Shown: positions 24,393 through 34,135 of the stretch, piece by piece
Position numbering within the stretch: position 1 is the first letter of the stretch
Layout of the letters: each line of letters opens with the position of its first letter
Assembly: GCA_016213065.1 (NCBI GenBank)
Contig: JACRBV010000050.1
Span: 1-35,318, forward strand
Length of the DNA: 35,318 nucleotides
Direction: 5' to 3'
Origin: Deltaproteobacteria bacterium
GTDB taxonomy: Bacteria; UBA10199; SPLOWO2-01-44-7
Translations under genes and position numbers: made by a program
Notes under the pieces: generated by a model
The model's input: the letters and a program-made list of their open reading frames with translations, nothing else
Databases searched by the model: none
What the model was told of the DNA's origin: nothing

Positions 24393-27300
24393 GTGAAACT
24401 TCTTCTTTTTTTAGGATTGCTGTTGGCGTCACCCACACCCGACTTGATGACTCCGGAAGATGCGAGACAGCTTGCCGAAGTGATCGAAATGCCCGGAGTG
24501 GACCGGTTTATCAGCGATCAGGTTCAACAAAAATTGATTCAGGAGATGGGAAATAAAATGGCCGAGTGGGCGGCGGAAGGGTTGCATCAGTTGGTAAAAC
24601 CCGGTGCCGGAGATCCAAAACCGGAAACCAAAACAAGCCTCAAAGAAATATTTTTGCAAAACCCCCAGCTTTCAAAACAGCTCAAAATCGAAATTCAGAA
24701 ACGTCTGGAGGCGTGGATTCCAAAACAGGCGGAAAAAACACTCCGGGATGTATTCGGGCAGAATGAGGAATTGAAAGAGATCAAAGACCGGGTTGAAAAA
24801 GTTTTGAACACATCATTCAAAGACCAACTCGATGGTCTTATTTCTCCGTGGTATGACCAAATGTTGACAAGAAGTTTTTCCAAGGCCTCCGAGGCCCTTT
24901 CCGAGGCCAATGCGAATGCTTTTTTATCAAAACAGGTGTCGGATTTGATCGGCAAGGCGACCGTTCAGGGGCTTCAAAATCAGATCCGGGAAAATTTACC
25001 TTCCGCTCAGTTCGCAAAAGTAAAAGAGAAGGTGATGGGACTGCATATTGTTGATCTGCCGAATCAGGCCTATGGCGGTATTTTGGCCGCCTCCGCGGCG
25101 ATGCACTTTGCAAAAGCTTTTGCCGGCATGCACGTTAATCTTTATGAACTCAAGCGGGGCAAAGAGGTAAGCGAGACAATGCTCTGGCAGTTGCGCACCA
25201 AACAGTATGTTTCTTTTAATCTGGGCGATTTTATCGGGATGGTCAAAATGCTCGGGGATCAGGTGGGGAGTTTTCATTGGGGCGCTCTGAAGCAGATGGC
25301 GAAGTGGAATCCCGCCAACCAATTTTTGGAAAAACTCGACGGGCTTGAAAAACAACTGAAAAAAATCGACGATCTCTATGACAAAACCACCGGAAAAGTT
25401 CAGGAGGGTTTTGAAAATGTGCTGGGAGATTTGCGCGGGGAATTGGACAAAATGTCGAGGGAAATGCTGGGTCCCCTGACGATGAAACTTCCGTGTCTCA
25501 CTCCAGAAGGCTGTCCCGATTTGTTGCCGGATATTTTAGGCAAAACGCCCATGGATTATCTGAAAAAGTTTTATGCCGATTCGGGATTGAAAGAAACGTT
25601 GAAGGAAGTGAACAAACAAATTTCGGGAGGTTTGGCGGGGGCGGCCGTGGCAACCACCGATTTTTTGCACATCACCGGACCCGTGGCGGAAATTCTGAAG
25701 GTGGAAAAAATTCCGCCGCAAAATCCTTCGCAGGATTCCGATTTTGATCCTGTGTTTTTGCACACGGGAGAATTTTATTTACCCGTGACCGATGTGACAC
25801 TGCCGGGCGGAAACATGAAATTGCAGTTCACGCGGATTTATCGTTCACAATCCGAATTCATGGGAGCGCTCGGTTTCAACTGGACTCATAATTTCGCGGA
25901 GCGTCTTCTTTTCTGGGATAGTCCCGACGGGTCCGGATACACGTATGTTGATAACTCCAGTAAAAAATTCTTCTTCCGCCAAATGGAAGAGGGGTTTGAA
26001 TCTCCGGCCGGTCTCTTTTTGACGCTGAAAGAAATTGATTCCGGATTTGTGCTTGAAGATTGGGAGGGAGGAACGCGTTATTTTAATAAAGAAGGAGTGC
26101 TCGCCAAAATTCGCAATGCGGCGGGCGAAGAACAAACGCTTGTCTATGAGGATAAAGACCTTTTACAGCGTGTGGAAGATGGCAGACAGCATACTCTCCA
26201 ATTTTTCTATCAACCCGATGGATTGCTGGAAAGAGTTGAAGATTTCACGGGGCGTGTCTGGAAATTTGAATACAACAAAGAACACGAACTCATTGCCGCT
26301 ACCTCTCCGGGTACGCCTGATTTTCCAAAAGGAAAAACCACCCATTACCATTACGACAAACATCGCCTGATTTTAATGATGGATCCTAAAGGTCAGATCT
26401 TTTTGCAAAATTATTACGGCGAGTCGGGTGAAAATTTTGGAAAGGTGATGATGCAAAAATATGGGAATGAGACGGCTTCCATTGAAGCCAGATATGATGG
26501 CTTAAATACGTGGGTAAAGGATCGCAGAGGCATCTTGCATCTTTATGAACACGATGAAGAGGGACATTTGTTGCGCCGAAAACTTGTGAAAGAAAATGAA
26601 ACACAAAAAACACTGCGTCAGTTTGAATACAACAAAGCCGGTTTGTGTACGGCGGAAATTTTTCCGAGCGGATTGAAAATTGAATACCAGTGGGAAGGAC
26701 CGAAGTTGGTGAAAAGAACAATGGTGGCGAGGGATGGAACGAAATTGATTCTGAATAGTTCTTCTCATCCCGAATCCTCGACAATTTCAGAAAAGACAGA
26801 GCCGTTTTATCAATACGATTTGTGGGGAAATATTATTTCCGTGACAAGTGCCGACGGCGAAACCAGAAAACTGGAAGTGAACGCCTCCAACTTGGTGATC
26901 AAAGAAAACATCAAAGGAGAAAATCGTTTTTACCGCTATGATGCCAACGACAACATCATCCAGATGAAAATTCCCGAAAGGAAACTCGAAGTCTCTTTTG
27001 AATACGACGTGCTCGATCGACTCACCGCGAAAAAAGAAATTTTGGATGGTGATCACGCCATCACCACGCGTTATGAACAAGACCCGGAAGGCCATCTCAC
27101 CCGTTTTGTTTATCCGATGGGGAATGAAGATCGGTTTGTCTACGATGATGAGGGACGGCTTATGCAGAAGATTCGCGGGTTTGGGACATTAGAACAGTCG
27201 GTTGAAAAATACGAATACGATGAAGATGGCAATCTGGTTGCGGTCATTGATGGGGAAGGAAACAAGACCACCTATTTTTACGATCCTTTCGGCAGAAATA

Positions 27301-29657
27301 CCGGTTTTCGAACTCCGATGGGAAATGAAACTCAATACATACTTAATGAAGAGGGCTATGTTGTCGAAAAAGAACAGAGGGATGGCGACGGAAAATTATT
27401 GGCGAAAGAAAAATGGGAATATAAACAAGAAAAAATCGCAAAATATTTTAGATATCTTTTTCGCGACAATCCGAAAAAGGGCACATGGATTGAGATGACA
27501 TTGCGAGCGCAAGCGAAGCAATCTCCATTTGAGTCCACGGGAGATTCTTCGGCCTTAAGGCCTCAGAATGGCATTCAATCGAATGGCTTCGTTCGAGACT
27601 CCCTCGGTCGTCCGATTCAAATCGAAAAAACGAAACTGGAGTGGGATGACAATGGGCGTTTGGCGGTCCTCACCGCGGAAAATGGCGAGACCACAACTTA
27701 TGCCTATGATGCGCAAAATCGCCTGTCGCTGGAACATTATCTCAACGGCACGGAAGTCAGATATGCCTACGATGACGCCGACCGTCTGACGGGGATAATA
27801 GACCGGAGAGGTCTTGCTTGGCGGTTTGATTATAATAAGGATGGCAAACCGATTTGCCGCCATGCCGGACGGCAGGAACAGCATTTTGTTTATGACGGAT
27901 TGGGGCGCCTCATCGAGTCGATTGATTTTAACGAACCCGATGATGCCGGAGATGACATCTCCGCCCGATTCGTTTGGGATTCCTTTTCCCACGCGGTCGG
28001 CGAGTCGCTGAACGGACGCTGGGTCTACAAAAATTACGACAAGGAGGGAAACAAGATCGCCCTCGATTATCCTTCAAAGCTTCAAATCATTCGGCAGTTT
28101 GATACCGGTAGAAAAATGACAGGTACTTTTGTGGAAGGAAAAGAAATCATTCCCACACCCGAAGTGCAGGATATTTTCAGTTTGGAAGAGCCGCCGTTGC
28201 GGCGGCCAAGCCGCGATGAGGCTGGTTTGGTGAGACAGGACGGGAATTTTTTGTATCGCTATGATGATTGGGGGCGCCTGATCGAAATTCAAAATCAAAA
28301 TGGTGAATCCCTTTCACGTTATACTTATGATGTCTTTAATCGTGTAGCCCGCACGGACAAGGAAGAGTTCAGTTACGATGAGTGGGAAACCATCCAAACT
28401 TTTTCAAAAGGGACGGCGGCGCAAAGCATTATTTATGCCGATCATTTCGATACCCCTCTTTTGCTGATGAATCACTCCGGTGAAAGAAAAGGAAATTATT
28501 ACTATCATCAAGACCGCCGAGGTTCCGTTCGTTTTTTGAGTGACGCGGACGGAAAAATTCTAGAACGTTATGACTATTCCCCCTTTGGAGCGATGGAAAT
28601 TCACGACAACAACGGCAACCTCTTGCGGGATTCGCAGGTAGGAAATTTTCTGGGCTATATCGCGCGCCCATTTGATGGGCAAACCAGACTTGTCAATTTA
28701 CGCATGCGTTATTACGCGCCGGAGTTGCGGGAATTTATAACGCCCGATCCGCTCGGCTACAAAAATAATTTTTTTGCCGACTCGAGCGTTTTTACTCCCC
28801 GCAATTTCTCGTACCATCAAGGTCAGGGAGGAGCCTCTCGTACCACCATTCCTAATTTTGTGAGGGATGGTGAAAAAACACTTCTTCTCGATATTGATCT
28901 GTTTTATGAAAACCCGCCTAGAGATTTTTCCGCACCCGAAATGAATTTGTATGCCTATGCCGGCGGCGACCCCATCAACAATTTTGATCCGCTGGGGTTG
29001 TATTCGTTGGTTGTAGATAAGAGCAGAAACGAGATGACACTGTACGATCAGTATCGGAAAGAGATTGGACGATGGGAGTCGCGAACGGAGGGAATGGGAG
29101 ATGGAAAGAAGAAATCTATCAGAAATCATGATTGGACCATAACGAATGGAGATACACCCACGGGGACTTATAAGATTGATCCGGACCGTGTGATTAAGCG
29201 CTCCGAAATCAACGAGCGGGCTCGCAACGATCCGGGTCATGGACTTAAGCGCTCCGAAATTGGCAGATGGCCTCGCGGAAAAGGAAAAATAGATAATGAT
29301 AAATCTTATGGATTAGGAAAAATAAATATGGAACCTGTTTCCGGCAATGCACTCATTGCCAAGAACAAATATAGGCGCAATGGTTTCGCAATTCACGGAG
29401 GAGGCAAGAGCAAACTGGTGCCTGATCCTTTCAAACCTGAGCAGGGTTGGGCGCCAACGCAAGGATGCGTTCGAATGCAAAACCGTGATGTGATTGAATT
29501 AATCAACGAGATTCGTATTCTTAGAGATGCAGGAGATATAAATGGAACCGTGGAAGTCGTCGATTCTATCTCACAATCCTTTCCTGATCTGAATTATCGC
29601 AATCAACATGATATAAACCCAATTTTACCCCCCTTTCCGGGAAGGAGTCCCAAATGA
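24393..29657 (+). CDS. Secreted RHS/YD-repeat protein with a C-terminal L,D-transpeptidase-like domain
   Basis: 1754 residues from GTG 24393, no clear ribosome site. A short Sec-type signal (MKLLLFLGLLLASPTP) opens the protein, followed by about 420 mostly helical residues of no known family. A DUF6531-like start is at about 448-490 (HTGEFYLPVTDVTLPGGN, FTRIYRS), then about 30 YD-type repeats to about 1400 and the RHS core RMRYYAPELREFITPDPLGY near 1437-1457. Unusually, about 60 residues separate this from NLYAYAGGDPINNFDPLGLY (about 1518-1536). The variable tip (1537-1754) has IHGGG with His1668 and APTQGCVRMQNRDVIEL with Cys1692, the layout of YkuD L,D-transpeptidases; the His normally before Gly-Cys is Gln. 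A 93-bp palindrome is in frame at about 1032-1063. The stop overlaps the next gene's start (ATGA). Likely a peptidoglycan-acting polymorphic toxin. Confidence 0.88.
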   Translation: MKLLLFLGLLLASPTPDLMTPEDARQLAEVIEMPGVDRFISDQVQQKLIQEMGNKMAEWAAEGLHQLVKPGAGDPKPETKTSLKEIFLQNPQLSKQLKIEIQKRLEAWIPKQAEKTLRDVFGQNEELKEIKDRVEKVLNTSFKDQLDGLISPWYDQMLTRSFSKASEALSEANANAFLSKQVSDLIGKATVQGLQNQIRENLPSAQFAKVKEKVMGLHIVDLPNQAYGGILAASAAMHFAKAFAGMHVNLYELKRGKEVSETMLWQLRTKQYVSFNLGDFIGMVKMLGDQVGSFHWGALKQMAKWNPANQFLEKLDGLEKQLKKIDDLYDKTTGKVQEGFENVLGDLRGELDKMSREMLGPLTMKLPCLTPEGCPDLLPDILGKTPMDYLKKFYADSGLKETLKEVNKQISGGLAGAAVATTDFLHITGPVAEILKVEKIPPQNPSQDSDFDPVFLHTGEFYLPVTDVTLPGGNMKLQFTRIYRSQSEFMGALGFNWTHNFAERLLFWDSPDGSGYTYVDNSSKKFFFRQMEEGFESPAGLFLTLKEIDSGFVLEDWEGGTRYFNKEGVLAKIRNAAGEEQTLVYEDKDLLQRVEDGRQHTLQFFYQPDGLLERVEDFTGRVWKFEYNKEHELIAATSPGTPDFPKGKTTHYHYDKHRLILMMDPKGQIFLQNYYGESGENFGKVMMQKYGNETASIEARYDGLNTWVKDRRGILHLYEHDEEGHLLRRKLVKENETQKTLRQFEYNKAGLCTAEIFPSGLKIEYQWEGPKLVKRTMVARDGTKLILNSSSHPESSTISEKTEPFYQYDLWGNIISVTSADGETRKLEVNASNLVIKENIKGENRFYRYDANDNIIQMKIPERKLEVSFEYDVLDRLTAKKEILDGDHAITTRYEQDPEGHLTRFVYPMGNEDRFVYDDEGRLMQKIRGFGTLEQSVEKYEYDEDGNLVAVIDGEGNKTTYFYDPFGRNTGFRTPMGNETQYILNEEGYVVEKEQRDGDGKLLAKEKWEYKQEKIAKYFRYLFRDNPKKGTWIEMTLRAQAKQSPFESTGDSSALRPQNGIQSNGFVRDSLGRPIQIEKTKLEWDDNGRLAVLTAENGETTTYAYDAQNRLSLEHYLNGTEVRYAYDDADRLTGIIDRRGLAWRFDYNKDGKPICRHAGRQEQHFVYDGLGRLIESIDFNEPDDAGDDISARFVWDSFSHAVGESLNGRWVYKNYDKEGNKIALDYPSKLQIIRQFDTGRKMTGTFVEGKEIIPTPEVQDIFSLEEPPLRRPSRDEAGLVRQDGNFLYRYDDWGRLIEIQNQNGESLSRYTYDVFNRVARTDKEEFSYDEWETIQTFSKGTAAQSIIYADHFDTPLLLMNHSGERKGNYYYHQDRRGSVRFLSDADGKILERYDYSPFGAMEIHDNNGNLLRDSQVGNFLGYIARPFDGQTRLVNLRMRYYAPELREFITPDPLGYKNNFFADSSVFTPRNFSYHQGQGGASRTTIPNFVRDGEKTLLLDIDLFYENPPRDFSAPEMNLYAYAGGDPINNFDPLGLYSLVVDKSRNEMTLYDQYRKEIGRWESRTEGMGDGKKKSIRNHDWTITNGDTPTGTYKIDPDRVIKRSEINERARNDPGHGLKRSEIGRWPRGKGKIDNDKSYGLGKINMEPVSGNALIAKNKYRRNGFAIHGGGKSKLVPDPFKPEQGWAPTQGCVRMQNRDVIELINEIRILRDAGDINGTVEVVDSISQSFPDLNYRNQHDINPILPPFPGRSPK
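27488..27580. mobile_element. In-frame palindromic element inside the RHS gene
   Basis: GATTGAGATGACATT (27488-27502) faces AATGGCATTCAATC (27567-27580). The inner arms are GCGAGCGCAAGCGAAGCAATCTC and GGAGATTCTTCGGCCTTAAG, a GTCATTGCGAGCGAAGCGAAGCAATC-type repeat common in proteobacterial genomes. Length 93 bp, or 31 codons. It replaces YD-like sequence with a Ser/Gln/Ala-rich stretch (TLRAQAKQSPFESTGDSS) between two repeats. Confidence 0.7.
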
Positions 29658-30187
29658 CAATCATAAAAAAATCCGCATTTCTGTTGGTGATGCTTCTCTC
29701 CATCCCATTGTGGGCTGAAGGACGCATTATCTATGGTGAAGGTTTTGCTTTTTCCGTGGAAGCGCCGACCAAATGGGTTTTGGATGTTTCCAATGCCCCG
29801 CCGGAACTCAATCTCATTTTGTACCCGCAAGGCCAAACTTGGGCCGATGCTTCTTCCGTGATGTATGCGAGAGTTTTGAAGAAGGGAAAGAGACAGATTC
29901 AGGATATTATAAAGGAAGACGAAGCCGATTTTTTACAACGTTGCCCGCAGGGAAAAATCGAGAAAAAATCGCTGACGGTCAAAATCAAAAACCCTTCAGA
30001 GACACGAAGTTTTCTTTGCTCCGGCAATGCTTATGAAGCCGTGACTTTCATTGATATCGAAAAAGTGGCGGTTCTTTTTGTCCTCAGTAGCCGCACCGAA
30101 ACCGCCTTCAATGCCGGTTTGAAAGATTTCGAAAATCTGGTCCGTTCTTTCGGCTGGATTGCCTCAGAAGTGAAAGCCAAACATTGA
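29654..30187 (+). CDS. Secreted small protein, candidate immunity protein of the RHS toxin
   Basis: 177 residues with a Sec signal peptide (MTIIKKSAFLLVMLLSIPLWA, cleavage after AEG or LWA). The mature part begins GRIIYGEGFAFSVEAPTKW and has alternating strand and helix patterns (LNLILYPQGQTWADASSVMYARVL, VAVLFVLSSRTETAFNAGLKDFENLV). It recalls PsbP/Mog1-like folds, to which DUF1795 Eag chaperones of RHS effectors belong, but those lack signal peptides. The start overlaps the RHS stop by 4 bp (ATGA), so the two proteins are co-translated. The periplasm is where an L,D-transpeptidase toxin would act, so immunity is the favoured role; a structural or chaperone role remains possible. Confidence 0.7.
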   Translation: MTIIKKSAFLLVMLLSIPLWAEGRIIYGEGFAFSVEAPTKWVLDVSNAPPELNLILYPQGQTWADASSVMYARVLKKGKRQIQDIIKEDEADFLQRCPQGKIEKKSLTVKIKNPSETRSFLCSGNAYEAVTFIDIEKVAVLFVLSSRTETAFNAGLKDFENLVRSFGWIASEVKAKH

Positions 30188-30213
30188 CAGATACATATAA
30201 AAGGTGCATATCT

Positions 30214-30411
30214 ATGCATATGAGAACAACACTTAATTTGGACGAGGCGCTTTACCGTGAGGCCGTCGAGGCTACCGGCGTTGAAGAGAAAACCCGGCTT
30301 ATTCACATGGGATTGAAGGCATTGATTCAAGGTGCCGCCTATAAACGGGTGGCACAGCTTTTTGGAAAAATCCCGGAAGCCAAACTCCCCAGAAGGCGAA
30401 GAATACGATGA
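30214..30411 (+). CDS. vapB: VapB-type antitoxin
   Basis: 65 residues from ATG 30214, preceded by AAGGTG at 7 nt. The N-terminal MRTTLNLDEALYREAVEATG is the ribbon-helix-helix segment of DUF2191 VapB antitoxins, and the basic C-terminus (KLPRRRRIR) contacts the toxin. It overlaps vapC by ATGA. It neutralises the VapC RNase and probably autorepresses the operon. Confidence 0.88.
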   Translation: MHMRTTLNLDEALYREAVEATGVEEKTRLIHMGLKALIQGAAYKRVAQLFGKIPEAKLPRRRRIR

Positions 30412-30782
30412 TCTTGGTGGATAGCAGTGTCTGGATTGATTTCTTTCACGGCAAAACAACAGCCACATCTTTGGGCCTGCTTGTCGAAACCGAAAAAGTG
30501 CTTTTGCATCCTTGGATTTTGGGAGAATTGATGGTGGGGCATTTGGGGAAACCAAGACAAAATCGCCTGAATGATTTGGGATTATTACCGAAGGCGGCGA
30601 TTCATTCCATAGAGGTCCTGAAAGATTTTGTAGAGCAGGAAAAACTTTTTGGTCTTGGCTTTTCTCTGGTCGATATCCAACTGGTTTATTCTTCTCTTTT
30701 GGAAGACGCTTTTATATGGACCTTTGATCGTAAACTCGATCTCTTGGCAAAACATTACAAAAAAGCCTATAGCGCTCTCTAA
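30408..30782 (+). CDS. vapC: VapC-type PIN-domain ribonuclease toxin
   Basis: 124 residues. The PIN acidic residues are visible as Asp5 ([11 protein letters not shown]), Glu40 (ILGELMVG), Asp89 (GFSLVDIQL) and Asp107 ([11 protein letters not shown]). The fold needs Mg2+ or Mn2+ and cuts RNA, commonly tRNA or rRNA. Coupled to vapB by a 4-bp overlap. It lies between the RHS module and uvrB, whose start is 5 bp past its stop. Confidence 0.93.
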   Translation: MILVDSSVWIDFFHGKTTATSLGLLVETEKVLLHPWILGELMVGHLGKPRQNRLNDLGLLPKAAIHSIEVLKDFVEQEKLFGLGFSLVDIQLVYSSLLEDAFIWTFDRKLDLLAKHYKKAYSAL

Positions 30783-30787
30783 CACAC

Positions 30788-32776
30788 ATGCAAAAATTCC
30801 AACTCACCACCGACTTCACGCCCAAGGGAGATCAACCTCAGGCCATTGAAAAACTCACCGAAGGGGTTCTCAAAGGTAAGAAAGATCAGGTTTTGCTGGG
30901 AGTGACCGGATCGGGAAAAACTTTTTCGATTGTCCATGTGATTGCCAACGTCAACAAACCGACTCTGGTGATTGCCCCAAACAAAACGCTGGCCGCTCAA
31001 CTTTATGCCGAGTTCAAAGAGCTCTTTCCCAATAACGCCGTTGAATATTTCGTCAGCTACTATGATTATTACCAACCCGAGGCTTACGTTCCGTCGCGGG
31101 ATCTCTACATTGAAAAAGATTCGGCCATCAACGAACAGATTGACCGGTTTCGTCATTCGGCAACGCACGCCTTACTCACGCGTAAAGATGTCATCATCGT
31201 TGCGAGTGTCTCCTGCATTTATGGTTTGGGTTCACCGGAGGCTTATCACGGCATGCTCTTGCGGACCTCGGTTGGAAAGCCTTTGGAGCGCTCTACCTTG
31301 TTGTCAAAACTGATTGAGATTCAATATGAGCGTGGCGATTATGATTTTCACCGCGGAACTTTCCGCGTGCGCGGCGACACGGTTGAAATTTTTCCGGCGT
31401 ATGAAGATTGCAAAGCGGTACGTCTTGAATTTTTCGGAGATGAACTTGAAAAAATTGTGGAGATTGATCCACTCACCGGTCAAATTCAGGGCAAATTGGA
31501 TGAGATATGTATTTATCCCGCCAGCCACTTTGTAACTCCCGAAGAACATCTCAAGAAGGCCATCAAAGAGATTGGAAAAGAACTCGAAGCACGTCTGAAA
31601 CATTTTAAAGAGCACAACAATCTTTTGGAAGCCCAGCGCATTGAACAACGAACCCGCTATGATCTGGAACTGATGGAAGAAATGGGCGTCTGCAAAGGCA
31701 TCGAAAATTATTCGCGTTACTTCACCGACCGCAAAGCGGGCGAGGCGCCTCCCACCTTGCTTGAATATTTTCCGCGCGATTTTCTTCTCATCATCGATGA
31801 GAGTCACATTACGATTCCGCAAATTGGGGGCATGTATAAAGGAGACCGTGCGCGCAAGACTACGCTTGTTGAATATGGTTTTCGTCTTCCGTCTGCATTG
31901 GACAACAGACCCCTTCGTTTCGATGAGTTTGAAAAGTGGGTGCATCAAGTTGTTTATGTTTCGGCCACTCCTTCTGAATACGAACTGCAAAAATCAAAAG
32001 GAGAGATTGTTGAGCAGGTGATTCGTCCCACCGGTTTGATGGATCCAAAAATTGAAATTCGCCCCACCGAAGGACAAATCGAAGATCTCTACGAGGAAAT
32101 TTTAAAACGAATCGCCGCAAAAGAACGCGTGCTCGTGACAACGCTGACCAAAAAAATGTCCGAGCAGTTGGCCGAATTTTATCGGGAGAAGGGGTTGAAG
32201 GTCCGCTATCTTCATTCCGATATTGAAACTTTGGAGAGAATCGAAATTTTGCGCGATTTGCGTTTGGGAGAATTTGATGTCCTGATTGGTATTAACCTTT
32301 TAAGAGAAGGACTCGATCTTCCGGAAGTCTCCCTCGTCGCCATTCTGGATGCGGACAAAGAGGGTTTTTTGCGTTCCGAACGTTCCTTAATACAGACCTT
32401 CGGCCGCGCGGCCCGTAATATTCATGGGATGGCCCTTCTCTATGCTGACAAAATAACGCGTTCCATGAAGGCGGCTATTAGTGAAACGGAGCGACGGCGC
32501 AAAAAACAGGAAGCCTATAACAAGAAACACAACATTACCCCCGCCACGATCCAAAAGAAAATTTCCGACGTTTTATCCTCTATTTACGAGCAGGACTACC
32601 CCGACATTCCCGGCGAGACACCCCTTGAAATTCCCACTTTGGAAGCCCTTCCCAAGATATTGGAAAAACTTCGCAAAGAAATGCTGGGCGCCGCTAAAAA
32701 ACTCGATTTTGAAAGAGCGGCAGATCTTCGGGACCAAATTCGAAGACTGGAAGAGAATGCCCTTAAAATGGCGTAA
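30788..32776 (+). CDS. uvrB: UvrABC excision nuclease subunit B
   Basis: 662 residues, normal length. Damage-verification helicase of nucleotide excision repair. Walker A is GVTGSGKTF, the beta-hairpin region [15 protein letters not shown], Walker B DESHIT, helicase motifs [64 protein letters not shown] and QTFGRAARN. The UVR domain at the C-terminus ([29 protein letters not shown]) binds UvrC. It begins 5 bp after vapC, with no clear own promoter. Confidence 0.97.
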   Translation: MQKFQLTTDFTPKGDQPQAIEKLTEGVLKGKKDQVLLGVTGSGKTFSIVHVIANVNKPTLVIAPNKTLAAQLYAEFKELFPNNAVEYFVSYYDYYQPEAYVPSRDLYIEKDSAINEQIDRFRHSATHALLTRKDVIIVASVSCIYGLGSPEAYHGMLLRTSVGKPLERSTLLSKLIEIQYERGDYDFHRGTFRVRGDTVEIFPAYEDCKAVRLEFFGDELEKIVEIDPLTGQIQGKLDEICIYPASHFVTPEEHLKKAIKEIGKELEARLKHFKEHNNLLEAQRIEQRTRYDLELMEEMGVCKGIENYSRYFTDRKAGEAPPTLLEYFPRDFLLIIDESHITIPQIGGMYKGDRARKTTLVEYGFRLPSALDNRPLRFDEFEKWVHQVVYVSATPSEYELQKSKGEIVEQVIRPTGLMDPKIEIRPTEGQIEDLYEEILKRIAAKERVLVTTLTKKMSEQLAEFYREKGLKVRYLHSDIETLERIEILRDLRLGEFDVLIGINLLREGLDLPEVSLVAILDADKEGFLRSERSLIQTFGRAARNIHGMALLYADKITRSMKAAISETERRRKKQEAYNKKHNITPATIQKKISDVLSSIYEQDYPDIPGETPLEIPTLEALPKILEKLRKEMLGAAKKLDFERAADLRDQIRRLEENALKMA

Positions 32777-32859
32777 TATTTGTGGTTGCGCATTGCGGTA
32801 CTTTTATATATGACGCTTCAACATTCATTTTTTTTAAAAACTTGCAAAGGAGAATCCGT

Positions 32860-34116
32860 ATGTTTCGAAGCAAAACAATTCGCATCTTGTTGTTGGTAGT
32901 CCTGATCTTGGCAGGTCGTGCCGTTTATGCCCAAACAATCAATGTCAATGAGTTTCAACCCCTTCCCGCGGAACCAAAATCTTCCGGATGGGATAGTGGT
33001 TTTTATATTCGCTCCGCCGACGACAATTTTAAAATGAAAGTGGGAGGCAAAGTTCAGGTTCAGCAGATTACGCAAAAAAAGACCGGCCTCCAAAAGATTT
33101 TTAATTCCTCCACTGGAAGATTTATAACACCGGATTCTTTTTCGGACACCTTCGCGGTTCGCCGTGCGAGTATCATGACATCGGGAACTATTTATGAAAA
33201 GGTTGACTGGGCCGCGGTTGTTCAGACAAGAACAGCCCCTCCCAATGCTACCGCTCAAAGAATTCTTTTCTTAGGAGATGTTGCTTACAATGTTGCTCCT
33301 TATTTTTCAGTCGACATGGGAATCGTTTCTCTCCCTTTTGAAAAATCGGTTTCTTCAAGCTGGCTTTTGGCCGTGGAGCCACCGGTTACAGCAACTCAGA
33401 CAGACGGTCTTAAAGATCTGACTATTGCTCGTCAATCTTTTGGTTCCTCTGATGATTTGGGGCTTACGATCAGCGGTGATATTGGAAAGTATTTCAGATA
33501 TGAGGCGGGTGTTGTCAACGGAAGCGGTTTCATTCCCGAGAATAGCGATAACAACCTTTCTTACGGAGGCCGCCTCGAATTTAATATTTTGGGTTCTATT
33601 CCTCCCAGCCAGACCGATTTTGCCTGGTCTGAAACTCCAAAACTGGTGTTGGGTCTGGGTACTATCTTTGAAGACGTGCAAGCTCCCGACGATTTTGTTT
33701 CCACCATCACCCGCAAATGGGATTGGTCTTCGGTGGGTGATTTTGCATTTCGGTACCGTGGCTTTGCCGTCAATGGTGCGGGGTATTACAGAAAATCAAA
33801 GTACACTAGCACAGCCGGTGTTCCCTCGGTTGACACCAATGCGGATGGTTATCTGATCGACAAAGGCTATTACGCAAACGCGGGTTATTATGTAATGCCT
33901 AAGAAACTGGAATTGCAGATCAACGCCGCGCAGATTTTCAGAGAAGGACCGGACAATGATGCCAACGAATTTGGCGGTGGATTGAACTGGTACATCCACA
34001 AAAACAACGTCAAACTCCAACTCGATTACAGTCGTGTGTTGGATTATGACGCAGTTCCCGGATTGAACAACGCCGCTTATCACCGTATTCGCACAATGTT
34101 CTCTCTGATTTTGTAA
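32860..34116 (+). CDS. Outer-membrane porin, phosphate-selective porin O/P family
   Basis: 418 residues. The start is set by AAAGGAG (32846-32852) and the signal peptide MFRSKTIRILLLVVLILAGRAVYAQ, cleaved after VYA. The mature protein begins with a Pro/Asp-containing linker, then SGFYIRSADDNFKMKVGGKVQVQ, typical of OprP/OprO, followed by alternating strands (DTFAVRRASIMTSGTIYEKVDWAAVVQ, LELQINAAQIFREGP, NEFGGGLNWYIHKNNVKLQLDYSR) and ends with an aromatic-poor terminal strand MFSLIL. The selectivity is not deducible; the family includes phosphate and polyphosphate porins. No Pho box was recognised upstream. Confidence 0.88.
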   Translation: MFRSKTIRILLLVVLILAGRAVYAQTINVNEFQPLPAEPKSSGWDSGFYIRSADDNFKMKVGGKVQVQQITQKKTGLQKIFNSSTGRFITPDSFSDTFAVRRASIMTSGTIYEKVDWAAVVQTRTAPPNATAQRILFLGDVAYNVAPYFSVDMGIVSLPFEKSVSSSWLLAVEPPVTATQTDGLKDLTIARQSFGSSDDLGLTISGDIGKYFRYEAGVVNGSGFIPENSDNNLSYGGRLEFNILGSIPPSQTDFAWSETPKLVLGLGTIFEDVQAPDDFVSTITRKWDWSSVGDFAFRYRGFAVNGAGYYRKSKYTSTAGVPSVDTNADGYLIDKGYYANAGYYVMPKKLELQINAAQIFREGPDNDANEFGGGLNWYIHKNNVKLQLDYSRVLDYDAVPGLNNAAYHRIRTMFSLIL

Positions 34117-34135
34117 CGAGCAAACAAAGATTTTT

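Noticed and set aside
27000-27540. Separate plus-strand genes within the RHS gene
   Set aside because: The frames overlap the YD repeats, whose protein periodicity is clear in the long frame only.
29654-30187. Eag-type (DUF1795) chaperone for the RHS protein
   Set aside because: A similar fold is possible, but Eag chaperones are cytoplasmic and this protein has a signal peptide; kept only as an alternative.
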